From Clostridia bacterium (GTDB lineage: Bacteria; Bacillota; Clostridia; Oscillospirales; Acutalibacteraceae), in the NCBI GenBank assembly GCA_017521365.1, contig JAFXCT010000021.1, positions 43,280 to 107,279 of the forward strand: a DNA stretch of 64,000 bases, written 5' to 3'. The stretch's first letter is position 1; every line of letters begins with the position of its first letter. Shown here one piece after another: positions 8,396 to 17,305 of the stretch. The position numbers were made by a program, and so were the translations under genes. The notes under the pieces are model-generated. The model was not told where the DNA came from and searched no databases. It saw only the letters and a program-made list of their open reading frames with translations.

Positions 8396-9670
8396 ATGAA
8401 CAAAATTGCACATATAACCCACAAGCTTTTTTACGATAACAAAGTTCTTATGGTTTTCTCCTTTGTCGTTGCCGTTATTATTTGGCTGCTTGTCGTAATT
8501 TCATTCAGCCCGGTTGATACCACCGTTATCAAGGATGTTCCCGTAACGCTTGACCTTACAAACAGCGTACCTGCACAGTTCGACCTTGAGATTTTCGGGC
8601 AGTCGGAGTTTTCCGTGGACGTTGAGGTCTCCGGCAAGAGATATATTCTTTCCTCTGCCGCAGATAAGAATTCAATCAAGGTTGTAGCCCAGACGGCTTA
8701 CGTTGACTCCGCAGGTAAGCACACACTCACTCTCAAGGCTTCCAAGGTCAAAGAGTCAGATGAATTTGAAATTGTCGGCCTGTCCGATGAATACATTGAG
8801 GTTTTCTTCGACGTATATATGGAGCAGGACTTTAATCTTGAGCCGAAAATCAATTCGGATGACGAGCTTGTTGAAAAGGGTTTTGTCGCCGGTGAACCGG
8901 TCCTTTCGGCAGAGACCGTTGTTATTTCTGGCCCTGCCACGGAGGTTCGTACAGTTAAAAACGTCTATGCTGAAATTGATATTGACAAGCCTCTTTCCCA
9001 AACAAAGACTCAGGCTGCTGAAATCAATGCGTACAATGAAGCAGGTGCGGTTCTGCACTATCTTTCCTATAACTACGGTAATTCCGAGGTTACCGTTACC
9101 GTTCCCGTCTATTACGTAGTGAATAAGCCTACCTCGGTAACCTTTAAGAATGCTCCCTCGGCATATATTGATAATCCCTTCAGCTATACCGTCAACCCTG
9201 CTCAGTTCAACGCCGGTATTCAGGGCATTGACAGTAACAATACGGTTGAAAGCATTGCAATAACAACAGTAGATTTCGCTCAGCTAAAGCCGGGCAAGAA
9301 CGTGTTTACAATTCCGACCGACTCCATATCTTCGGTTTACTCGCTTGAATCCTTTGAAACTTTCGAGGTTACCGTTAATGTAACGGGTTGTAAAACAAAA
9401 ACACTAACCGTGCCTGAGGGTAATATCAGTTTTGTAAATTCACCCGACGGATATAATGTTCAGGCTCTTAAAAAGGCTGTAGGCAGCGTTACGGTTGTCG
9501 GCCCCGAAGCATCTCTTGCGGATATTACTCCGTCGGAGCTGCTGGCAACAGTTGATTTGAGCGGTGCCGACCTGTCAGCGTCAGAGCAGGATTTTTCCGC
9601 AAGAGTTACAGTTAAGAATAGCGACGATTGTTGGGTAAGCGGCTCCTACAGTGTAACCGTTACACAATAA
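8396..9670 (+). CDS. cdaR: CdaR (YbbR-domain protein), regulator of CdaA
   Basis: A 424-residue protein with one N-terminal membrane helix (VLMVFSFVVAVIIWLLVV, about residues 17-36) and an extracellular region of about four YbbR repeats, recognisable from recurring segments such as VPVTLDLTN...PAQFDLEIFGQ and VSGKR/VVISGPATEV/VTVVGPEAS. CdaR binds the membrane cyclase CdaA and tunes its activity. The ATG at 8396 follows an AAAGGAGAGG ribosome site; an in-frame GTG at 8378 overlapping cdaA would lack a good site. The usual third gene glmM is absent here, the next gene being an unrelated lipoprotein. Confidence 0.9.
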   Translation: MNKIAHITHKLFYDNKVLMVFSFVVAVIIWLLVVISFSPVDTTVIKDVPVTLDLTNSVPAQFDLEIFGQSEFSVDVEVSGKRYILSSAADKNSIKVVAQTAYVDSAGKHTLTLKASKVKESDEFEIVGLSDEYIEVFFDVYMEQDFNLEPKINSDDELVEKGFVAGEPVLSAETVVISGPATEVRTVKNVYAEIDIDKPLSQTKTQAAEINAYNEAGAVLHYLSYNYGNSEVTVTVPVYYVVNKPTSVTFKNAPSAYIDNPFSYTVNPAQFNAGIQGIDSNNTVESIAITTVDFAQLKPGKNVFTIPTDSISSVYSLESFETFEVTVNVTGCKTKTLTVPEGNISFVNSPDGYNVQALKKAVGSVTVVGPEASLADITPSELLATVDLSGADLSASEQDFSARVTVKNSDDCWVSGSYSVTVTQ

Positions 9671-9704
9671 TTTCACGTAAAAAACTAAAAAGGAGGATAA
9701 CTGA

Positions 9705-11018
9705 ATGAGGCTGAGATTTACCGTTCTGATTCTCGCGGCTGTGTTGCTGGCTCTTTCCGGCTGTTCGCTTGAACTCAGGTCTATCGAAACTCTTATGCGT
9801 CCTCCTCTTACTGCAACCGAGCAGGAGCTTGAAAAATCCATTGACAGCTTCCTCGGCAATAATATTTCGCTTCGTTCACCTGCTTCGGGCAGTTACCACT
9901 CCGCCATTACTTTGCACGACCTTGACGGCGATAAAAACGATGAAGCGATAATATTTTACGTAAACGACAATGATACTGCCGTTGTAAGAATGTGTGTTCT
10001 CAAGAAGAACAGCGGCGGCTGGCAGCTTGTTTCTGATTTTGCAGGCAACGGCAGCGGTGTATATTCAGTCGATTTTTACGACCTCAATAACGACGGCGGC
10101 GACGATATGCTTGTCAGCTGGTATCTTTTTGAGGACAAGGTCAATAAAACGCTTACCGTTTATTCAAGCAGCAGAAAGGGAAATGAAATCAATTTCTCCG
10201 CCTGCGTTACGGAAACCTATAATCTGCTCTGCGTAGCCGATGTATTTTCAACGGGCGAAAAGCAGCTTATTCTTACTTATACCGATACTGTTAAGAAGGC
10301 TGAAAAAACGCATATCCGCCTAATGAGCCTGAATTCCGACAACAGGGTTGAACTGCTTTCCGAAACCTTGCTTGACGACCGAATCAGCAGTATTACCTCA
10401 CTTAAGGCGGATAAGCCTCAAAACTCCGACGGCACGAGAATTTTTGTTGACGCATTGCTTCTTGATAACAAACTCATTACGGAAATTCTTGTTTGGGATA
10501 ACGAAAAGGAAGGCTTTACAGCACTTATTCCTTCGTCACGTCAGTATGACGGTTTGGTAACTGCAAGAAGCAGCAATCTCTACAGCTATGATATCGATTC
10601 AGACGGAATAATAGAAATTCCAAAGCGTGAGCCCTTGACCGTGCAGAAGAATTCCGATACCGTGTCCGGCTATATGCTTGTGTGGTATGATTATCATAAC
10701 GGCGGTTTTTTCAAGGAGCGCAGCTATATTGTCAACATACGTGACAATTACCGAATCTTCGTTCCTGACGTGCTTGACGGCAGGGTAAGCGTCAAGAGTG
10801 AAAGTGGTTCCTCCTGGAGCTTCTTTGATGATAAGGGCGATAAGCTGTTTACCGTCACCGCTTATAAGGCTGATGAATGGAACGGTAAATCTGCCGACGA
10901 ATCGGGCGTATTGCTTGCAACTGCTGATAAGGTTTACGTCTGTAACGTCGGTGAAAAGCTTATGGAATACGGTATTGAGCAATCGGATATTGATAATTAT
11001 TTTTCACTTAACAGCTAA
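9705..11018 (+). CDS. Predicted lipoprotein with FG-GAP/VCBS-like beta-propeller repeats
   Basis: A 437-residue exported protein with a type II signal peptide: basic MRLR, a hydrophobic core and the lipobox ALSGC, with C20 as the lipid-modified residue. The mature part contains recurring calcium-loop-like motifs, DLDGDKNDEAIIFY, DLNNDGGDDMLVSW and DIDSDGIIEIP, typical of FG-GAP/VCBS blades, suggesting a beta-propeller on the outer face of the membrane. It lies 24 bases upstream of a response regulator and sensor kinase, so it may supply or modulate the signal, as accessory lipoproteins do in other systems. The ligand is unknown. The ATG has an AAGGAGG site. Confidence 0.7.
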   Translation: MRLRFTVLILAAVLLALSGCSLELRSIETLMRPPLTATEQELEKSIDSFLGNNISLRSPASGSYHSAITLHDLDGDKNDEAIIFYVNDNDTAVVRMCVLKKNSGGWQLVSDFAGNGSGVYSVDFYDLNNDGGDDMLVSWYLFEDKVNKTLTVYSSSRKGNEINFSACVTETYNLLCVADVFSTGEKQLILTYTDTVKKAEKTHIRLMSLNSDNRVELLSETLLDDRISSITSLKADKPQNSDGTRIFVDALLLDNKLITEILVWDNEKEGFTALIPSSRQYDGLVTARSSNLYSYDIDSDGIIEIPKREPLTVQKNSDTVSGYMLVWYDYHNGGFFKERSYIVNIRDNYRIFVPDVLDGRVSVKSESGSSWSFFDDKGDKLFTVTAYKADEWNGKSADESGVLLATADKVYVCNVGEKLMEYGIEQSDIDNYFSLNS

Positions 11019-11042
11019 AATCGGAAGGGGAGTGCAGGAGAC

Positions 11043-11756
11043 TTGAAGAGGATACTTGTTGCCGAGGACGAGGCGGCTATTCGTGAGTTTATCGTAATTA
11101 ACCTCAAGCGTAACGGCTATGACGTTACCGATACCGAAAACGGCGAAAAAGCGCTTGAGGCTTACTATGCCGAAGGCGGAGCTTTTGATATAGTACTGCT
11201 TGACATTATGATGCCGGGCATTGACGGCCTTGAGGTTTGCAAGCAGATACGTCAGCATAACAATGGCATCGGTATAATAATGCTTACCGCTAAAACGCAG
11301 GAAATAGACAAAATCACGGGCCTTATTATGGGCGCAGACGATTATGTTACCAAGCCTTTCTCCCCGTCTGAGCTTATGGCAAGGGTAGATGCGCTTTACA
11401 GGCGTGTTGGAGTAGTGAGAAGCGATGCTTCAATAACTCCGGATTTGTCGTCTGATTATATTCTTTCCAGCGGCGATTTTGTGCTCAATCTTAAAAGCAG
11501 AACGCTTAAAAGACTCGGTGTTCCGATTGAGCTTACACAGGTTGAGTTCCAGATTATGGAGTATTTTCTCCTGCATCCCGGTCAGCCGCTTGACAGAAAC
11601 GATATTCTTGACCACGTGTGGGGCGACAAGTATGTCGGCGAGGAAAAGGTGGTTGACGTAAACGTTCGACGCCTGCGTATGAAAATAGAAAACGACCCGT
11701 CTGCACCTCGCCATCTGTTAACGGTTTGGGGAATGGGTTATAAGTGGATAGAATAA
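11043..11756 (+). CDS. OmpR/PhoB-family response regulator
   Basis: A 237-residue two-domain DNA-binding regulator. The receiver domain (1-120) has the acidic pair in VAEDEAA, phosphoacceptor D54 in LLDIMMPG, the conserved T in IIMLTAKT and K in YVTKPFS. The C-terminal winged helix (135-237) has VEFQIMEYFLLHPGQ, RNDILDHVWG and VNVRRLRMKIE. The start is a TTG at 11043, which begins at the expected MKRILVAEDE; GGGGAG at 11027-11032 is a plausible ribosome site. It is co-transcribed with the kinase that follows and probably with the lipoprotein gene before it. PhoP/VicR/ResD-type subfamilies cannot be separated here. Confidence 0.93.
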   Translation: MKRILVAEDEAAIREFIVINLKRNGYDVTDTENGEKALEAYYAEGGAFDIVLLDIMMPGIDGLEVCKQIRQHNNGIGIIMLTAKTQEIDKITGLIMGADDYVTKPFSPSELMARVDALYRRVGVVRSDASITPDLSSDYILSSGDFVLNLKSRTLKRLGVPIELTQVEFQIMEYFLLHPGQPLDRNDILDHVWGDKYVGEEKVVDVNVRRLRMKIENDPSAPRHLLTVWGMGYKWIE

Positions 11757-11792
11757 ATTTTCTTTAAATTTTGCGAAAGGAGACGGCGGAAT

Positions 11793-13235
11793 ATGCGTAA
11801 GCTGAGCGGAGTTACAAAGCGTTGGATATACAGCGCCTTCAGCGTTATTGCAGGTATTATTCTTGCGGTTGCTGTTACCGCTGTCTTTCTCGTTAAGGGA
11901 TACTACTACAATTATGTTGAAATGACACTCGATTCTCACGCTTCTGACCTGGTGAATAATTACTTTTCAAATTATATCGGAACGGGTGACGATACCTTTG
12001 TATCGGGTGCTATCAACTTTGTTGAAAACTTTTCCGATAAGGATATGATGGATGTCTGGGTTATTGACAGCTCCGGCAGACCCGTTGTTTCTTCATCGGG
12101 CTTTGAAATTCAGGACAATATGTCAATGCCCGACTATGACCTTGCCGTTAGCTCCGACACCAATAAGGGCTTGTGGACAGGCAGACTTTCAAACGGCGAA
12201 AAGGTTATGGCTGTAACGGCTGCTCTTGCTGATTCAAACGGTCGGGTCAGAGGTGCAATCAGATACATTTCTTCCCTTGAGGATGTTGACAAAACGCTGT
12301 TGACGATAACCTTTTTTATCTCCTTGCTTGCCGTGAGCGTTATGCTTCTCGTGCTTGCTACCGGCAGCTTTTTCATCCGCTCAATTGTAAGACCTGTTCT
12401 GCACATTAATGAAACCGCAAAAGAAATAGCCAAGGGCAATCTTTCTGCCCGTGTGGACAGCAGCGGTATGCACGACGAAATTGATGAGCTTGGCTCAACC
12501 TTCAACGATATGGCTTCTGCTCTCGGTCAGTCGGAAGAACTGAAAAACGATTTCATTTCAACCATTTCTCACGAGCTTCGCACACCTCTTACTGCGATTA
12601 AGGGCTGGGGCGAAACATTGATACAGCTTGATAATTCTGACCCCGAAACCACCAAGAGAGGTATGTCTGTTATAATTGACGAATCACAGCGTCTTGCCGA
12701 AATGGTAGAAGAGCTGCTCGATTTTTCAAGAATGCAAAGCGGAAAAATGCGGCTGAATAACAGCAGGTATGATATTCTTGCAGAGCTTGACGATGCTATT
12801 TTTTCTATGAAGAGCAGGGCGGCAAGCGAAGGGCTGGAATTTACTTATGATGTGCCGCAGCTTACTCTTGCAATGTACGGCGATGCAGGCAGGATAAGAC
12901 AGGTGTTCATTAATCTTCTCGACAATGCCATCAAATACAATAAACCCGGCGGTAAAATATCTGTTACGGCACAGATAATTGCGGGTAATCTTGTAATTCG
13001 GTTTACGGATACCGGCTGCGGTATTTCTGCAGACGATATTCCGCATATAAAAGAAAGGTTTTTCCGTGCCAATTTGTCCGTACACGGTACAGGAATAGGT
13101 CTGGCTGTTGCTGATGAAATTATCAATATGCATGGCGGTACAATGGAAATTGAAAGCAAGCTGAATGAGGGCACAACAATTACGGTTTCATTCCCGTTGG
13201 AGTCTTTAGATGTTCAGGAATTTATGAACGATTAA
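11793..13235 (+). CDS. Sensor histidine kinase (partner of the 11043 regulator)
   Basis: A 480-residue membrane kinase. TM1 is at about 15-36 and TM2 at about 170-195, flanking an extracellular sensor domain of roughly 130 residues. A HAMP linker follows (IVRPVLHINETAKEIAKGN), then HisKA with the H-box FISTISHELRTPLTA (phosphorylated H260), and the ATPase domain with N box NLLDNAIKYN, G1 DTGCGI and G2 GTGIGLAVA. All catalytic motifs are present. It directly follows its cognate regulator. The sensor domain resembles a Cache/PAS-like fold in length only, so the signal is unknown; the upstream lipoprotein is a candidate ligand or partner. Confidence 0.93.
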   Translation: MRKLSGVTKRWIYSAFSVIAGIILAVAVTAVFLVKGYYYNYVEMTLDSHASDLVNNYFSNYIGTGDDTFVSGAINFVENFSDKDMMDVWVIDSSGRPVVSSSGFEIQDNMSMPDYDLAVSSDTNKGLWTGRLSNGEKVMAVTAALADSNGRVRGAIRYISSLEDVDKTLLTITFFISLLAVSVMLLVLATGSFFIRSIVRPVLHINETAKEIAKGNLSARVDSSGMHDEIDELGSTFNDMASALGQSEELKNDFISTISHELRTPLTAIKGWGETLIQLDNSDPETTKRGMSVIIDESQRLAEMVEELLDFSRMQSGKMRLNNSRYDILAELDDAIFSMKSRAASEGLEFTYDVPQLTLAMYGDAGRIRQVFINLLDNAIKYNKPGGKISVTAQIIAGNLVIRFTDTGCGISADDIPHIKERFFRANLSVHGTGIGLAVADEIINMHGGTMEIESKLNEGTTITVSFPLESLDVQEFMND

Positions 13236-13267
13236 ATATCGGTTAAATCAGAAAGGAAATATAGATT

Positions 13268-14290
13268 ATGAGCGAAAAAGAAAAAATAAAGTATTCCGGT
13301 GTCGGCGGTGAGGCGCTGATTGAAGGAATTATGATGAAGGGTCCCTACGGTGCGGCTATGGCCTGCCGTATGCCCGACGGGTCAATTGACCTGACGAGGA
13401 AAGAGTTTAAATCCGTTACGGACAAATTCAAAATCCTCAAAAAGCCGTTTATCAGAGGTCCTGTCAACTTTGTTGAACAGATGCTTTTCGGCTACAAGTG
13501 TATGATGGAGTCTGCCGAAAAGACCGCTTTTGATACCGATGATATGAACAAGGAAGAAATGTCCAAGCTTGATAAATGGCTCAGCGACCATTTCGGCCCG
13601 AAGATGATGGCTGTTATCGGTGCTGTTGCAATGGTGCTCGGCTTCGGTCTTGCCTTTCTGATTTTCTTCTATATTCCCACACTTGTTACTGACCTAATAA
13701 ACGAACATATTGCACACGGCGGTCTTGACCGTTTCCGTCCGCTTATTGAGGGCGTTATGTGTATGATTATTTTTGTGGTTTATATGTGGGCTGTCTCGCA
13801 GATGAGCGATATAAAGCGTGTTTTCAAGTACCACGGTGCCGAGCATAAATCAATCTTCTGCGTTGAACACGGTCTTGAACTCACCGTTGAAAACGTCAGA
13901 AAGCAGTCACGCTTTCATCCCCGTTGCGGTACAAGCTTTATATTCATTACAATAATTCTGAGCATTGTTGTATCATCACTCGTCGTTGTTATTGCGCCTG
14001 AAATCCGCGATATACGCTGGCTGTGGATTATCGTTAAAATACTTCTGCTGCCGCTTATTATGAGTATCGGCTACGAGTGTATAAGACTTGCAGGCAAGCA
14101 CGACAATGCCTTTACGAGGGCACTTTCCGCACCCGGTCTTATGATGCAGCGTATTACAACCAAGGAGCCCGAGGATGATATTATCGAGGTCGGTATCGCT
14201 GCCATAAAGGCTGTTATAAATCCGCCTGAGGAAGCTGAAAAGCCCGAAGAAAATGCTGAATCCGCAGACGAAAATAATGAAGCTGAATGA
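13268..14290 (+). CDS. DUF1385 membrane protein (YqhQ-like)
   Basis: A 340-residue protein of the DUF1385 family, common in Firmicutes and of unknown function. The diagnostic N terminus VGGEALIEGIMMKGP is present, followed by a cytoplasmic helical region, two membrane segments near 115-135 and 155-180, the conserved KYHGAEHKSIFCVEHG, the motif SRFHPRCGTSF, and two more membrane segments (225-245 and 255-280). The C-terminal 40 residues are Glu-rich and low in complexity. The gene overlaps the start of prmC, the order common in Clostridia, where the pair often lies near prfA and rpmE; those genes are absent here. Confidence 0.88.
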   Translation: MSEKEKIKYSGVGGEALIEGIMMKGPYGAAMACRMPDGSIDLTRKEFKSVTDKFKILKKPFIRGPVNFVEQMLFGYKCMMESAEKTAFDTDDMNKEEMSKLDKWLSDHFGPKMMAVIGAVAMVLGFGLAFLIFFYIPTLVTDLINEHIAHGGLDRFRPLIEGVMCMIIFVVYMWAVSQMSDIKRVFKYHGAEHKSIFCVEHGLELTVENVRKQSRFHPRCGTSFIFITIILSIVVSSLVVVIAPEIRDIRWLWIIVKILLLPLIMSIGYECIRLAGKHDNAFTRALSAPGLMMQRITTKEPEDDIIEVGIAAIKAVINPPEEAEKPEENAESADENNEAE

Positions 14291-15122
14291 TTTGAGAAAA
14301 GAGCTTACGGCTTTGCTTGAGCCTTGTTCGGGTGAAGACAGTGCCTTTGAAGCGGACTGTATACTTGCCGATTTGCTTGGCTGTACCAATTCTGCATTAA
14401 GGCTGTATTACGACACTCAGGCTGACGTGTTAACCGTTGAAAAAGCAAAAGCGTTTGTTCGGCGCAGACTTGAACACGAGCCGCTGCAATACATTCTCTG
14501 CACGTGGGAATTTTACGGCAGAGAGTTTTACGTCGGTGACGGCGTGCTTATTCCTCGTCCCGAAACAGAGCTTCTTATAGATACGGCAATTAAAGAGTTA
14601 ACGGATAAAATACAGCCTGTTTGCTACGATTTATGTTCGGGCAGCGGATGTATAGGAATAACCGTTGCTGAGGAAATATCCGATAGCCGTGTTTATATGC
14701 TTGAAAAATCCGAAAGGGCATACGGCTTCCTGGAAAAAAATATTGCACATAACGGTACGCACAACTGTAAGGCCGTTATCGGTGATATGTTTGAGTTGAG
14801 CCCCTTTTCCGAAAAGGCGGATATTATCCTTTCCAATCCGCCTTATATCCGTTCCGACGTTATTCCGAGCCTGCAGGCTGAAGTGCATAAGGAGCCTTTA
14901 ATGGCGCTTGACGGAGGTACTGACGGCTTGATGTTTTACAAAAGAATCGCCGATTATTGGTCGGAGAGTCTTAAACCCGACGGTATAATTGCCGTTGAAA
15001 TCGGCGAAGACCAGGGAGTAAGCGTAAGCGGAATTTTCAAAAAAAAGTTCCGTGACGTTACCGTTATAAAAGATTTTTCAGGTAATGACAGAGTTGTCAT
15101 TGCAAAGAATTTTATAAACTGA
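14277..15122 (+). CDS. prmC: Release factor glutamine N5-methyltransferase PrmC
   Basis: Methylates the glutamine of the GGQ motif in peptide-chain release factors, which improves termination. The N-terminal helical domain (1-75) is followed by a class I SAM methyltransferase with YDLCSGSGCIGI (SAM binding) and the catalytic NPPY motif at N187 (LSNPPYIRSD). PETELLI just before the SAM motif is also typical. Start choice is uncertain: the ATG at 14277 gives the usual MKLNDLRKEL, while an upstream in-frame ATG at 14253 would add eight residues; both overlap the DUF1385 gene. The protein is about 281 residues, normal for the family. Confidence 0.93.
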   Translation: MKLNDLRKELTALLEPCSGEDSAFEADCILADLLGCTNSALRLYYDTQADVLTVEKAKAFVRRRLEHEPLQYILCTWEFYGREFYVGDGVLIPRPETELLIDTAIKELTDKIQPVCYDLCSGSGCIGITVAEEISDSRVYMLEKSERAYGFLEKNIAHNGTHNCKAVIGDMFELSPFSEKADIILSNPPYIRSDVIPSLQAEVHKEPLMALDGGTDGLMFYKRIADYWSESLKPDGIIAVEIGEDQGVSVSGIFKKKFRDVTVIKDFSGNDRVVIAKNFIN

Positions 15123-15141
15123 TGAAAACGGAGTAAATGAA

Positions 15142-15900
15142 ATGATTTTGGATTTATTGAGAATGGGCAGTATGGATTCTGCCGAAAAAATGGAACTGAT
15201 AATGAGTATCGGCGTTCGTATATTCGTAGTATTCTGCGTTTTGCCGATTCACGAATTTGCTCACGCATATATAGCAAACAGGCTCGGCGACAGTACCGCA
15301 AGACTTAAGGGCAGAATGACAATATCGCCTATGGCACATATTGACCCCATCGGTGCACTTATGATATTCCTTGTAGGCTTTGGCTACGCTAAGCCCGTGC
15401 CCGTTAATATGCGCAATTTCCGTAAGAAGGACAAGAACGCCTCCGAGCACGATAATATTTATTATTACAGCGCAACTCCGAGGTATGACCCCGGCTATGC
15501 CAAGCGCTGTATGGCTCTTGTCTCTCTTGCAGGTCCGCTTTCAAACCTGCTTATGGCATTTATCAGCCTGATTCTTATGAATATCAGTCTGCTTTTTGCT
15601 TCCGAGTCGCTTCTTATTGCAATTGTTTATTATTTCTTTTTCTTCTGCGCAAGCATTAATATCAACCTTGCGGTATTCAATCTTATTCCGATTCCGCCTC
15701 TTGACGGCTCACGTATACTCAGCGTTATTCTGCCTGACAAAATTTACTTCAAAATAATGCAGTATGAGCGTTATATTATGATAGGTATTATGCTTTTGCT
15801 GTTTACAGGTATCCTTTCAACACCGCTCGGTATTGTTTCAAACCTTATTTTTAACGGCCTGAATTTTGTTGCAGGCTTGCCGTTTGCTTTAATTTCCTGA
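15142..15900 (+). CDS. Site-2 protease family (M50) membrane metalloprotease
   Basis: A 252-residue intramembrane zinc protease of the compact M50B type. The zinc motif HEFAH (H37, E38, H41) lies in the first membrane segment, and the third ligand is in the conserved PIPPLDGSRIL. Four to five hydrophobic segments are visible, and the length equals that of stand-alone S2P proteins such as YwhC and SpoIVFB-like enzymes lacking PDZ or CBS domains. It is adjacent to scpA, an arrangement common in Clostridia. Possible substrates include anti-sigma factors or signal-peptide remnants; none is indicated here. Confidence 0.9.
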   Translation: MILDLLRMGSMDSAEKMELIMSIGVRIFVVFCVLPIHEFAHAYIANRLGDSTARLKGRMTISPMAHIDPIGALMIFLVGFGYAKPVPVNMRNFRKKDKNASEHDNIYYYSATPRYDPGYAKRCMALVSLAGPLSNLLMAFISLILMNISLLFASESLLIAIVYYFFFFCASININLAVFNLIPIPPLDGSRILSVILPDKIYFKIMQYERYIMIGIMLLLFTGILSTPLGIVSNLIFNGLNFVAGLPFALIS

Positions 15901-15923
15901 TTACTTTCAAAGGGGTAAAAATC

Positions 15924-16640
15924 TTGGAACCTATTCAGTACAAAACCGAAGTTTTTGAAGGTCCGCTTGACCTGCTGCTGTTTCTAATAAGTAAGCACAA
16001 GGTCAGCATTAACGACGTAGTTATTACAGACCTGATTGACCAATATATCGAATATATCCGTGCAATGCAGCTTGAGAATATGGAGATTGCCAGCGAATTT
16101 CTTGAAATGGCGGCAAGGCTCGTTTATATCAAAACGGTTTCTCTTCTGCCCGTATATGATGATGCGGAAAAGTTAAAAGAGGAGCTACGTGGCGAGCTGA
16201 GCGAATATGCAGACTGTCAGCTTATGGCAGGCAAGCTTGCAAAAATTGCCAATGGCTTTGATTTTATTGAAACACCGCCCGAGAAAATTGAAGCGGATAT
16301 GACCTATACACGCACCCACGCACCGGACGAGCTGCTCAAGGCGTATATTTCCGCAATCGGCAAAAGTATGCGTAAATTGCCGCCGCCCGTAGAAGCGTTT
16401 ACTAAAATTGTTGCGGCTAAAATAGTTTCGGTCGGCTCAAGGGTCAGCGTTATCCTCGCCAAGCTTAAAATCGGCGAGAAAAAGAGCATAGAACATCTGT
16501 TTGAAGAGTCAACGTCACGCTCCGAAATGGTAGCAACATTTCTTGCTATACTTTCGCTCGTAAAATCAAAACAGATTTATATTGACGGCGAAAAAACATC
16601 GGCAACCATTGAACTTATCGCTGAAGGAGAAACACAATGA
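15924..16640 (+). CDS. scpA: Segregation and condensation protein A (kleisin ScpA)
   Basis: The kleisin subunit of the bacterial SMC condensin, bridging the SMC heads and needed for chromosome compaction and segregation. The N terminus YKTEVFEGPLDLLLFLI is the family hallmark, followed by LIDQYIEYI and the conserved FLEMAARLVYIKT; the C-terminal winged helix is at about 165-238 (VATFLAILSLVKSKQI). Length 238 is normal. The start is a TTG at 15924, with AAAGGGG at 15909-15915. The last four bases overlap the ATG of scpB, showing translational coupling. Confidence 0.95.
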   Translation: MEPIQYKTEVFEGPLDLLLFLISKHKVSINDVVITDLIDQYIEYIRAMQLENMEIASEFLEMAARLVYIKTVSLLPVYDDAEKLKEELRGELSEYADCQLMAGKLAKIANGFDFIETPPEKIEADMTYTRTHAPDELLKAYISAIGKSMRKLPPPVEAFTKIVAAKIVSVGSRVSVILAKLKIGEKKSIEHLFEESTSRSEMVATFLAILSLVKSKQIYIDGEKTSATIELIAEGETQ

Positions 16641-17287
16641 ACGCAAAAGAACTGAATTCCGCCCTTGAAGCTATACTTTTTGCTTCGGGCGAGCCGCTTG
16701 AAATAATCAGAATAGCCGAGGTGCTTGAGTGTGACAGCGAGCAGGTTGAAAGCATAGCCGTTAATCTGTCAAATAAGCTTGAAGAAAGCGGCAGCGGGCT
16801 TTGCCTTAAAAAGTTAGGGGACAAGCTCCAGCTCTGCTCCAAGCAGGAATATGCACCGCTCATCAGAGAAATACTTGACCTTAAGCGCAACACACCGCTT
16901 TCCTCTGCGGCGTTTGAGGTACTTGCGGTAATTGCTTACAATCAGCCCGTTACCAAGTCCTTTGTCGAGCAGGTCAGAGGTGTTGACTGCTCAGGTGTTA
17001 TAGCTACGCTCTGTCAGCGCGGTCTTATTGAAGAAAAGGGCAGGCTTGAGCTTCCCGGCAGACCGCTTATTTACGGCACGACTGCTCATTTTCTGCGCAG
17101 CTTCTGCGTGTCGGATTTAAGTGAGCTGCCTCCGCTTCCCGAAAAGAGTGAGGAGCAGCTTCAGAAGGCTCTTGTTGAGCCGAGGGAAGCACCCGACAAG
17201 AAAAACACACCCGAAACCGTTGTGCTTTCATCCGACGACCTTATTTCTGAAGAGGAAGATACGGTATTTAACGAAGATTTTACATAA
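16637..17287 (+). CDS. scpB: Segregation and condensation protein B (ScpB)
   Basis: Forms a dimer of winged-helix tandem domains that binds ScpA in the SMC-ScpAB complex. Visible features are the N-terminal LEAILFASGEPLEI, LQLCSKQEYAPLI, and the second domain AFEVLAVIAYNQPVTK...VRGVDCSGVIATLCQRGLI...GRPLIYGTT, all typical. The C-terminal 50 residues are acidic and variable. It starts inside the scpA stop (ATGA). Length 216 is normal. Confidence 0.95.
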   Translation: MNAKELNSALEAILFASGEPLEIIRIAEVLECDSEQVESIAVNLSNKLEESGSGLCLKKLGDKLQLCSKQEYAPLIREILDLKRNTPLSSAAFEVLAVIAYNQPVTKSFVEQVRGVDCSGVIATLCQRGLIEEKGRLELPGRPLIYGTTAHFLRSFCVSDLSELPPLPEKSEEQLQKALVEPREAPDKKNTPETVVLSSDDLISEEEDTVFNEDFT

Positions 17288-17305
17288 ATAAAGGGAGGTG
17301 TCAGC

